Part shown: in pieces, positions 44,363 through 51,919 of the stretch
Layout: each line of letters opens with the position of its first letter
How positions within the stretch are numbered: position 1 is the stretch's first letter
Notes under the pieces: generated by a model
Database searches by the model: none
The model's input: only the letters and a program-made list of their open reading frames with translations
What the model was told of the DNA's origin: nothing
Assembly (NCBI GenBank): GCA_934202735.1
Contig: CAKPYH010000004.1
Location: forward strand, 1 to 64,000
Origin: an uncultured Alphaproteobacteria bacterium
Lineage (GTDB): Bacteria; Pseudomonadota; Alphaproteobacteria; CAAHEQ01; UBA3637
Reading direction: 5' to 3'
DNA: 64,000 bases
Translations under genes and position numbers: made by a program

Positions 44363-45822
44363 GCATTCCTCCGCCATAAAAAAGGAAAAAAGAGAACAAA
44401 AACAGAAACAAACTCTAACCGCCCTACCAACATGGCCAATGATAACAACCACTTGGCCGCCGCGGGCAACGTATCACACGTTTTATCCGGGCCGATCACA
44501 TGCCCCAGGCCCGGGCCGGTATTGGACAAGGCCGATAAAGTTCCCGAAAAACTGGTTATAAAATCCAAATTCAATACTGACAAAGCCAAGGTACACATTA
44601 CCGCCGTGCCTAAATACAGGCCGAAAAAGACCAACACACTGATCAACACATCATCACTGATCGCGTGATTCCCGTATCGGGGGATGAAAACACCATGCGG
44701 TTGAACCAAATGTTTCAGGCGTACACCGCAGGCACGTACCAAAATGGTATAACGAAACATTTTGATCCCCCCCGATGTGGATCCCGTACATCCGCCGGAC
44801 AGGAATAAAAACATAAAAAACGCCACAGCAAAAGACCCCCAAAGTTGATAGTCGTAGGCCACAAATCCGGTAGTGGTAATCACGGTAATCACGGAAAAAG
44901 CAGACTGGCGTACATAGGTCATCAACTCTATCGGTAAAAAATGCACCGACAACCACCGAACGAAAGTCAATACAATCGTAGCAACCGCCAAAAATTTCAA
45001 ATAAAAACCAATCTGAGCATCGGCTCGTATCAAACGCCAACGCCTTTGAATCACGTACAGTCCCAGCATCAAAGGCAATCCGGACAGAATCATAAAGACA
45101 ATCAGAATCCATTCCAAGGTCGGATTCTGATAATAGGCAATAGACGCATCATGCGTGGAAAAGCCACCACTGGATACCGTGGTCAAAGCATGATTCACGG
45201 CATCAAAAGTGGTCATGCCCGCCAACTTCAAACAAACGGCACACGCAATCGTCATACCCACAAAGTAGATCATCAGGGCCCGCATATTTTGCACAACGGT
45301 TGGTAAATCACGTTCATTTTGTGCCGACGATTCGGTGGTAAAAAACTGCATACCTCCGATGCGCAATGCGGGTAATATAAACAGGGCCACAATAACAATG
45401 CCGACACCTCCGAACCATTGCAGTAGAGATCGCCACAACAATAATCCCGGTGCCATGGTGTCCAAGTGCGTCAATACAGTAGCCCCCGTCGTCGTTAATC
45501 CGGACATGGCTTCAAACACCGCATTTGTCCAAGAAATGTGATAGGTGGAAATATAAAACGGAACGGCCGCCAATATCGCGAATGTCAACCACACCAATGT
45601 CGTGGTTAAAAACATTTCTTTAATACGCAGCGGACTTTTTTCCGATTCGGATAACAAATATATCAACAAACCTGTGGCTACGCACAAGCCCGCCGATACG
45701 GCAAACCGATGCGCCGATTCGGTATAACCATAGAAAAAATCAGTCAAAACAGACGGTATCATACTGAAACCACAGATAATACCCATCAACCCGACAATAG
45801 AAAAAATCAATTTGAAACGCAT
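44359..45822 (-). CDS. trkH: Trk-type potassium uptake protein TrkH
   Basis: A 487-residue membrane protein with four M1-P-M2 units. The selectivity loops are visible: TTTGATVL, TVSSGGFST, TTTGFVAYD and SNTGPGLG; the intramembrane gate loop near GCTGSTSGGIK is also typical. It takes up K+ together with TrkA, which is not in the window. The start is the ATG at 45822, with AAAGGA six bases before the TTGAAC that precedes it. It is divergent from tatD. Confidence 0.94.
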   Translation of the reverse strand: MRFKLIFSIVGLMGIICGFSMIPSVLTDFFYGYTESAHRFAVSAGLCVATGLLIYLLSESEKSPLRIKEMFLTTTLVWLTFAILAAVPFYISTYHISWTNAVFEAMSGLTTTGATVLTHLDTMAPGLLLWRSLLQWFGGVGIVIVALFILPALRIGGMQFFTTESSAQNERDLPTVVQNMRALMIYFVGMTIACAVCLKLAGMTTFDAVNHALTTVSSGGFSTHDASIAYYQNPTLEWILIVFMILSGLPLMLGLYVIQRRWRLIRADAQIGFYLKFLAVATIVLTFVRWLSVHFLPIELMTYVRQSAFSVITVITTTGFVAYDYQLWGSFAVAFFMFLFLSGGCTGSTSGGIKMFRYTILVRACGVRLKHLVQPHGVFIPRYGNHAISDDVLISVLVFFGLYLGTAVMCTLALSVLNLDFITSFSGTLSALSNTGPGLGHVIGPDKTCDTLPAAAKWLLSLAMLVGRLEFVSVFVLFFPFLWRRNA

Positions 45823-45907
45823 GTTCAATCCTTTTTTACACTATATTATTTTTATTTCTTCCAAATTGCAATAAAAAAGTGTATAATGGGTTCCAAAGGA
45901 TTTGAAC

Positions 45908-46561
45908 ATGTATTTTGATGCACATTGTCATTTAATGGAAGATTCGGTGTATACCGCGGCGCAGCAGGCGGGGGTCGGTTATTTTATCGTCAATACGGTA
46001 CATCCTGCGGAGTGGGAACGGGCCGTTCAATTACAACACCGGATATCCGGTATATCGGTCTGTGCCGGTGTTCATCCGTGGTATTTAAGTGATCTGCCTT
46101 CGGATTGGGCATCACAAATGGAACAATTTTTAATCCAACATCCTGATGCGATGATTGGGGAAATCGGCCTGGATAAAACAAAGCCTTTTTTGGATCAACA
46201 GATCGCTGTTTTTTTGCGGTGTTTGGAAATAGCCGAACGTTATAACCGTAAGGTCCATATCCATTGTATGAAAGCCTGGGATGAAATGTTGGAATGTTTA
46301 GGACAATATCGTTCGGTTCAGCCTTTATTTCACCGCTTTAACGGGGCAGAATTCGTGATTTCAAAACTCCGGTTAAAGAATGCCTTTTTTTCCATTACCG
46401 GGGGCCACTACGCTGATTTAATTCCCGAAAACCGCCTGTTGGTAGAAACAGATGCGCCCGATGGCCTGAAATCACCGGAGGCTATCCCGGATTTAGTGGC
46501 AAAATTACATCTGAATCCCGAACGCTTGGAACAAAACTTTTGGGAGTTTTTGAATGGCTGA
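45908..46561 (+). CDS. tatD: TatD family metal-dependent hydrolase
   Basis: A 217-residue TIM-barrel nuclease-like protein, shorter than typical TatD (about 260). Metal ligands are visible: DAHCHL, GEIGLD, VHIHC, and ETDAPDG near the C-terminus. Between the barrel's fifth and seventh strands the sequence is compact (PLFHRFNGAEFVISKLRLKN). It probably belongs to the TatD-like short group with 3'-5' DNase or other phosphoesterase activity. AAAGGA supports the ATG at 45908 over a TTG two codons earlier. It overlaps tcdA by eight bases. Confidence 0.88.
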   Translation: MYFDAHCHLMEDSVYTAAQQAGVGYFIVNTVHPAEWERAVQLQHRISGISVCAGVHPWYLSDLPSDWASQMEQFLIQHPDAMIGEIGLDKTKPFLDQQIAVFLRCLEIAERYNRKVHIHCMKAWDEMLECLGQYRSVQPLFHRFNGAEFVISKLRLKNAFFSITGGHYADLIPENRLLVETDAPDGLKSPEAIPDLVAKLHLNPERLEQNFWEFLNG

Positions 46562-47264
46562 TGATCAATTTCAACGGACCCGATTGTTATTAGGGGAAGC
46601 CGGATTGAACCGCTTACGTGCCGGCACAGTCGCCATTGTAGGGTGTGGTGCCGTTGGCGGCTTTGCGATTGAAGCCTTGGCCCGTGTCGGGGTCGGACGC
46701 TTGATTCTGATTGACGGCGATACCGTTCAGGTCAGCAATATCAACCGGCAACTATGTGCTACCCATCAATCGGTGGGACAACCCAAAACGGAAGTCTTGC
46801 GCCAACGAATCGCCGATATTTGTCCCGATACGCAGGTCATCACACAGACCCTTTTTCTGAACGCCGATAATGCCGATGCGTTATTGGCCGCACGTCCGGA
46901 TTTTGTTATTGATGCGATTGATATGCTTGAAGACAAAGCCGCCTTGATTATGGCTTGCCAAGCCCATAACATTCCCCTGGCTTCTTCTATGGGGGCCGCT
47001 TTAAAAACCAATCCGGCGGCTATCCGAACGGCTCTGATGAACCAAACATCTGTCTGTCCGTTGGCGGCGCGCCTGCGGCGGTTATTAAAGGATCGGGGGG
47101 CGCGGTTGGACTTTCCCTGCGTGTATTCTGTGGAACACCCGTCTGCGGGACGGGAACCGGGACGGCAAATGGGCAGTTTGATAACAATTACAGGCATGTT
47201 CGGGTTGACGTTAGCGAATCTGGCCATTCAATTTTTAACACGGAGCATACATGATAACACCTAA
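46554..47264 (+). CDS. tcdA: tRNA threonylcarbamoyladenosine dehydratase
   Basis: A 236-residue E1-like (ThiF/MoeB superfamily) protein, TcdA/CsdL, that cyclises t6A37 to ct6A37 in ANN-decoding tRNAs. The ATP-binding GCGAVGGFAIEALARVGVG loop, the NINRQ motif and the DAIDMLEDK block are all present, as are the late SSMGAALKTNP and FGLTLANLAI blocks. It overlaps tatD by eight bases and is followed by uvrD after 99 bases. Confidence 0.93.
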   Translation: MADDQFQRTRLLLGEAGLNRLRAGTVAIVGCGAVGGFAIEALARVGVGRLILIDGDTVQVSNINRQLCATHQSVGQPKTEVLRQRIADICPDTQVITQTLFLNADNADALLAARPDFVIDAIDMLEDKAALIMACQAHNIPLASSMGAALKTNPAAIRTALMNQTSVCPLAARLRRLLKDRGARLDFPCVYSVEHPSAGREPGRQMGSLITITGMFGLTLANLAIQFLTRSIHDNT

Positions 47265-47363
47265 CACCATGTTTCCTGTACACCCCCCACACAGTTTCCG
47301 AATTCGGTGCATAATGCACCGACAAAATATCTCACTTTACCCGTTGGAGAACATACAATAGCC

Positions 47364-49628
47364 ATGTCTGATTTTTTTGATTTAGAAGAACCCGTTTTGC
47401 CTCGGCCCCCTATTTCCGCCGAGACACATAAATGGCCTTTTCTGAACGCCTTGAATCCGGAACAACGTCAAGCCGTTATACATACGGAGGGTCCCGAATT
47501 AGTCTTGTCCGGAGCCGGAACGGGAAAAACCCGTGTCTTGACCACGCGCATCGCCTATTTATTGGCGACAGGACGGGCAACACCGTGGCAAATTTTGGCC
47601 GTTACTTTTACCAATAAAGCCAGCCGTGAAATGAAAGAAAGATTGGAACAAATGATTGGGCCTGCGGCCCGATCGGTATGGTTAGGAACGTTTCATGCCA
47701 TCGGTGTCAAAATTGTATCCCGCTATGCCGCCGAATGCGGATTAAAACCGAATTTTATTGTTTTGAACACCGATGATCAAGAACGTGTCTTAAAACAACT
47801 GATGATCAATGCCGGTGTGGATATTAAACGCTATACACCCGCAACATTACTGGATATTATCCAACGCTGGAAAGACAGGGCTTTATCCCCGATGGCCATC
47901 ACACCGGCAGAAGATACCGGCTTTTGCGATGGACGTGCTCGCGGGTTTTATCAACTGTATCAAAATCGGTTGCGGGAATTAAATGCCGTTGATTTCGGAG
48001 ATTTGCTATTGGAACCCCTGGAATTATTCAAAAAACGTCCGGATATTCTGGCTTTATATCAAAATAAATTCAAGTACCTGTTGGTGGACGAGTATCAAGA
48101 TACCAACGTGGCACAATATATGATGTTGCGCTTGTTGGCCCAAAAACATCAAAATATTTGTTGTGTCGGTGATGATGATCAATCTATCTACTCCTGGCGG
48201 GGGGCCGAAGTTGAAAATATCTTGAAATTTCAGGAAGTTTACCCCAATGCCACAGTCATACGTTTGGAACGCAATTATCGGTCTACCGCCCATATTTTAG
48301 GGGCTGCATCGGCCCTGATTGCTCATAATGCCGGGCGATTGGGAAAAACATTGAAAGTGGCCGACACGCGGGATACCGCCGGTGATCGGGTCCACATAAA
48401 AGGGTATTGGAACGGATCGCAGGAAGCCCAAGGTGTCGTGGAACAAATTGAGACCGAGCAACGCCGGGGCAAAAAGTTATCACAAATGGCTATTCTGGTC
48501 CGTACTTCCGCCCAAACCCGTGCTTTTGAAGAAGAATTGATCAAACAAAGCATCCCTTATAAAATCATCGGCGGTTTCAAGTTTTATGAACGTGAAGAAA
48601 TCCGTGATGCCGTGGCTTATTTACGAATCATTTTGAATACAGATGATGACTTGGCGTTTACCCGTATTGTCAATAAACCCCGCCGAGGTATCGGGGACAG
48701 TACCTTACAGGCCTTGACAGACACGGCCCGTCAACGACACATCAGTTTGTTTGATGCCGTGGCTTGGACCGAATTACGTCCGACCGTCCGCAAAACATTG
48801 GACGCTTTAACGGGCCTGATACAAAAACTGCGGGGAAAAATGGATACGCTGGATCCGGAACCATTGGCACGCCAGATTTTAGAAGAATCCGGATACCTGA
48901 ATATGTGGCGCACCGATAAATCCCCCGAAGCCGAAGGACGGTTGGAAAATATCAAAGAATTGTATAATGTTTTGAACGACTTTGAAAGTATCAAAGACTT
49001 TATTGAATATGCCGCTTTGGTTACAGATGCCGATGAGAACACGACGGGAGATCAACTGTTGGTCATGACGCTTCATGCGTCCAAAGGATTAGAGTTTGAG
49101 TGTGTTTTCTTGGCCGGTTGGGAAGAAGGCCTGTTCCCCCATCAAAAAGCCTTGGACGAAACGGGGGAATCCGGCTTGGAAGAAGAACGCCGCTTGGCGT
49201 ATGTCGGCCTGACGCGAGCCAAAGAAAAGGCCTTTGTATCTTTTGCTTCTAACCGGCGGGTGTATGGAAAATGGGAAAATGCACTCCCCAGTCGCTTTTT
49301 AGATGAATTGCCCGATGAACACATTCAAAATGATACCGAAGTCAAAATGGGATACGGATATATCCCTAATATAGAAACCGATACACAAACCTTTCATGAT
49401 TCTTATCATTATGACGCATCACCTTGGGCCACACCGGCAAGACGGGCGAACGGTACACCCCGTCAGATCACGCCTGTTATCACAAAATCCAAACGGATCG
49501 GCAAACGCGTTTATCATGAGGCCTTCGGGTATGGTACCGTCCTGCGGGAAACACCCAACGGTTTGGAAGTCAGTTTTGACTCACAGGGAATCAAAAAAGT
49601 TCAGGCCCGCTATCTCAACGAAGCCTGA
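47364..49628 (+). CDS. uvrD: UvrD/PcrA-type DNA helicase II
   Basis: A 754-residue superfamily 1A helicase acting in nucleotide excision and mismatch repair. Motif I (Walker A) is SGAGTGKTRVL, motif Ia FTNKASREMKERL, motif II VDEYQDTN, motif III GDDDQSIYSWRGA, motif IV RLERNYRS, motif V TLHASKGLEFECVFL and motif VI GLTRAKEKA. The C-terminal GYGTVLRETPNGLEVSFDSQ is the usual RNA-polymerase-binding Tudor-like tail. The MSDFFD start at 47364 is typical of alphaproteobacterial UvrD, though GGAGA lies a rather distant 13 bases upstream; a GTG at 47307 is the alternative. Confidence 0.95.
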   Translation: MSDFFDLEEPVLPRPPISAETHKWPFLNALNPEQRQAVIHTEGPELVLSGAGTGKTRVLTTRIAYLLATGRATPWQILAVTFTNKASREMKERLEQMIGPAARSVWLGTFHAIGVKIVSRYAAECGLKPNFIVLNTDDQERVLKQLMINAGVDIKRYTPATLLDIIQRWKDRALSPMAITPAEDTGFCDGRARGFYQLYQNRLRELNAVDFGDLLLEPLELFKKRPDILALYQNKFKYLLVDEYQDTNVAQYMMLRLLAQKHQNICCVGDDDQSIYSWRGAEVENILKFQEVYPNATVIRLERNYRSTAHILGAASALIAHNAGRLGKTLKVADTRDTAGDRVHIKGYWNGSQEAQGVVEQIETEQRRGKKLSQMAILVRTSAQTRAFEEELIKQSIPYKIIGGFKFYEREEIRDAVAYLRIILNTDDDLAFTRIVNKPRRGIGDSTLQALTDTARQRHISLFDAVAWTELRPTVRKTLDALTGLIQKLRGKMDTLDPEPLARQILEESGYLNMWRTDKSPEAEGRLENIKELYNVLNDFESIKDFIEYAALVTDADENTTGDQLLVMTLHASKGLEFECVFLAGWEEGLFPHQKALDETGESGLEEERRLAYVGLTRAKEKAFVSFASNRRVYGKWENALPSRFLDELPDEHIQNDTEVKMGYGYIPNIETDTQTFHDSYHYDASPWATPARRANGTPRQITPVITKSKRIGKRVYHEAFGYGTVLRETPNGLEVSFDSQGIKKVQARYLNEA

Positions 49629-49630
49629 AC

Positions 49631-49661
49631 AAAAAAAATCACCCGAAACGGGTGATTTTTT
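49631..49661. terminator. Bidirectional terminator between uvrD and the convergent gene
   Basis: ATCACCCG / CGGGTGAT with an AAA loop, flanked by A and T runs on the two sides, so it works in both directions. Confidence 0.9.
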
Positions 49662-49664
49662 CAT

Positions 49665-50060
49665 CTAGGTATATTGACGTTCGGCTTGTTTCAAAAAGCG
49701 GAAAATTGTCGCCCGATTGTTGAAACGACCAAAATAAATCGGCACGTTATTTAACGCCGTAAACCGTTTGGCGGCCACTTGCTTTTCTGCCGGAGTGGCA
49801 TTTTGATCCGACAACGTGCCCAAACACGCACAAGCAATCCGCGGCCGTACCGTTTTACGGTTATCCACTTTGCAAATTTCACGGGCACATTGGGCTTGAA
49901 TCTCTTCATAACCGGCAATAACACGATCACAATCCGCATCCATATTATGCCGCCCTAATTCTTTCTGTGCATAGTGTCGCATTTGACGCACATGTTGAAT
50001 TTTTGTGTTTTGCAACGCAATCCGATCCAACAAACTTTCAATATAACTTACTTTATCCAT
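49665..50060 (-). CDS. Small uncharacterised protein under a perfect consensus promoter
   Basis: A 131-residue soluble, basic helical protein with no signal peptide and no recognised family. It has six cysteines (AQCAREICKV, IACACLG). The end reads NNRATIFRFLKQAERQY. AGGAGGA lies eight bases before the ATG at 50060. The gene has a textbook promoter and ribosome-binding site, so it should be strongly expressed. It is convergent with uvrD and shares its terminator. Confidence 0.8.
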   Translation of the reverse strand: MDKVSYIESLLDRIALQNTKIQHVRQMRHYAQKELGRHNMDADCDRVIAGYEEIQAQCAREICKVDNRKTVRPRIACACLGTLSDQNATPAEKQVAAKRFTALNNVPIYFGRFNNRATIFRFLKQAERQYT

Positions 50061-50090
50061 TTTTATTTCCTCCTGGTTGATAATACTGTC

Positions 50091-50119
50091 ATTATAAACC
50101 ACTTTGCGTATTTTGTCAA
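50091..50119 (-). promoter_or_regulatory. Perfect consensus sigma-70 promoter
   Basis: On the minus strand, TTGACA (50114-50119) and TATAAT (50091-50096) are separated by exactly 17 bases, matching the consensus at all twelve positions. Confidence 0.85.
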
Positions 50120-50172
50120 GTATTTTATTAAAAACGATAAGATAAGCCCGTTAAATCCGGCTTAAACGCATT

Positions 50173-51228
50173 TTATTCCATTTTTCCTTTGGCTGATTTT
50201 AACTGGCCGCAGGCAGCCATAATGTCTTCCCCCCGCGACCGGCGTATCGGAGCAGCAAAATAATGATCTTCCAAAATCTTGGCAAAGCGATGAATGGCAT
50301 TATGTCCGGACGGTTCAAACGGAGCCCCTTGCCAATAATGGAACGGAATCAGGTTAAATTTGACTTCCAGACCTTTAACCAACTCCATCAGGGCATACGC
50401 ATGTTCGGGCTGATCGTTGATTCCTTTTAACATAACGTATTCCATGGTAATAAATTGCCGCCGTTCCGAACGTTTTTGATATTCCCGACAGGCTTCCATC
50501 AGAACGGCCAAAGGAAATTTGCGATTGACGGGCATAATTTGATTTCGGATTTCATCGGTCGGGGCATGTAAACTCACCGCCAGCTTAACCCCCAAGTCCG
50601 CTAATTCGGGAATATGATTGGCCAAACCCGATGTAGAAACCGTAATTTTCCGTTTTGAAATGGAAATGCCGTCTCCATCCATCAAAATGCGTAAAGCCTG
50701 TTTCAAATTCTCAAAGTTGGCCAACGGTTCCCCCATACCCATCACGACAATGTTGGACAAATATCGTGTTTCATCAGTCGGTGTCGGCCATTCCCCATAA
50801 CTGTCCCGCGCCGTCATAAACTGTCCCACAATTTCACCGGGTGTCAGGTTGCGCATCATTTTTTGCGTACCGGTATGACAAAAGCGACACCCTTGGGCAC
50901 AACCGACTTGCGTAGAAATACAAACGGCCCCCCGATCGGCTTCGGGAATATACACACACTCCACCTGCTTGCCATCGGAAAACTCCATCAACCATTTGCG
51001 GGTTTTATCCACCGAATTTTGTTCAGTGATGATTTTAGGGTGGCTGACGGTATAGGCCGCGGCCAAGCGAGCCTGAAACGGTTTAGCCAATGTTGTCATT
51101 TTGGTAAAATCCGTTTCGCCTTTATTATAAATCCAATGCCATAATTGCTTGGCCCGAAACGGCTTTTCACCCATAGCGACCATTTCGGCCGTCAGGTCGT
51201 CAAACGCTAGACCGACTAATTCTTTCAT
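50173..51228 (-). CDS. rlmN: Dual-specificity 23S rRNA/tRNA A2 methyltransferase RlmN
   Basis: A 351-residue radical SAM enzyme that methylates C2 of A2503 in 23S rRNA and A37 in tRNAs. The radical SAM cluster is C-x3-C-x2-C in GCAQGCRFCHTG. The methyl-carrying cysteine near the end is in DIMAACGQL. MGMGEPLANFENL and NLIPFH blocks are typical. AAAGGA supports the ATG at 51228. It follows the IalB-like gene after ten bases and is cotranscribed with it. Confidence 0.97.
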   Translation of the reverse strand: MKELVGLAFDDLTAEMVAMGEKPFRAKQLWHWIYNKGETDFTKMTTLAKPFQARLAAAYTVSHPKIITEQNSVDKTRKWLMEFSDGKQVECVYIPEADRGAVCISTQVGCAQGCRFCHTGTQKMMRNLTPGEIVGQFMTARDSYGEWPTPTDETRYLSNIVVMGMGEPLANFENLKQALRILMDGDGISISKRKITVSTSGLANHIPELADLGVKLAVSLHAPTDEIRNQIMPVNRKFPLAVLMEACREYQKRSERRQFITMEYVMLKGINDQPEHAYALMELVKGLEVKFNLIPFHYWQGAPFEPSGHNAIHRFAKILEDHYFAAPIRRSRGEDIMAACGQLKSAKGKME

Positions 51229-51238
51229 GGAGTATCCT

Positions 51239-51757
51239 TTATTCCCGATCACAGGCCTTTTGAATATCGCGATAGGCTTTGGAAAAGCCTTTCAATGAGA
51301 AGGTATCCGTTGTCAATGTACCGCGCTTGGATTTACCCCGCAAGATGGCCGTAGATCCTTTTTTCATTTGCTGCACCAATCGCTGATCCGTCTTGGTATC
51401 TTTCGTCCAAGCCGTATCCGCATGCGCCGTCAAAGAAATGCCTTTATTCTTATCAACGGTCAGAGTAGGTGAAAAGCCGACCTGATATGTGTATCCGGCC
51501 ATCACATTCACCACATCATACGTTTTTTCGGACGGATGATGCGTCACGAATAAAAATACATCATCACGTTGTTTATATTTACCGACAGATTTTGTCGGTT
51601 CACTGGCCATATAGCACACTTTACCGTTTTGGTCCCGATACAGATAAGCCGTCCAATCCCCATAAGTCCCCAGAATTTCCATATTCTTGTCCGCCGCCAT
51701 CACCGGAAATGTCATCAGGGCCAAGCAGAGACCTATTCCAAACGTTTTTATGTTCAT
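51239..51757 (-). CDS. IalB-like exported protein
   Basis: A 172-residue secreted protein with signal peptide (MNIKTFGIGLCLALMTFPVMA). The mature part resembles the invasion-associated locus B family of alphaproteobacteria: GDWTAYLYRDQNGKVCYMASEPTKS near the start, a beta-rich middle and LKGFSKAYRDIQKAC at the end, with one pair of cysteines likely forming a disulfide. IalB assists host-cell invasion in Bartonella, but the family is also common in free-living species, so virulence should not be inferred. AAAGGAG precedes the start. Confidence 0.85.
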   Translation of the reverse strand: MNIKTFGIGLCLALMTFPVMAADKNMEILGTYGDWTAYLYRDQNGKVCYMASEPTKSVGKYKQRDDVFLFVTHHPSEKTYDVVNVMAGYTYQVGFSPTLTVDKNKGISLTAHADTAWTKDTKTDQRLVQQMKKGSTAILRGKSKRGTLTTDTFSLKGFSKAYRDIQKACDRE

Positions 51758-51777
51758 ATATTGCTCCTTTATTCATC

Positions 51778-51806
51778 AGATTACAGGAAACGTTTTCAAA
51801 AATCAA
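51778..51806 (-). promoter_or_regulatory. Candidate promoter of the ialB-rlmN pair
   Basis: On the minus strand, TTGATT (51801-51806) and TAATCT (51778-51783) are 17 bases apart. Confidence 0.5.
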
Positions 51807-51866
51807 GTGAAAAATAATTTCCTATCCGAAATTTCATAAAAAACATACGAAAAAAGGTTTCCCGCC

Positions 51867-51896
51867 CTTGAAAAACAATGAATAAATACTTATGTT
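51867..51896 (+). promoter_or_regulatory. Sigma-32 (RpoH) type heat-shock promoter of clpB
   Basis: CTTGAAA starts at 51867 and CTTATGTT at 51889, with 18 bases between CTTG and CTTAT. This fits the alphaproteobacterial heat-shock consensus CTTG-N17/18-CYTATNT. It ends 23 bases before the clpB start. Confidence 0.75.
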
Positions 51897-51919
51897 GAAA
51901 GAACAAAGGAGACGATATA

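Noticed and set aside
47307..47363. GTG start giving UvrD 19 extra residues
   Set aside because: The upstream extension is unlike UvrD N-termini and has no Shine-Dalgarno; MSDFFD at 47364 fits the family better.
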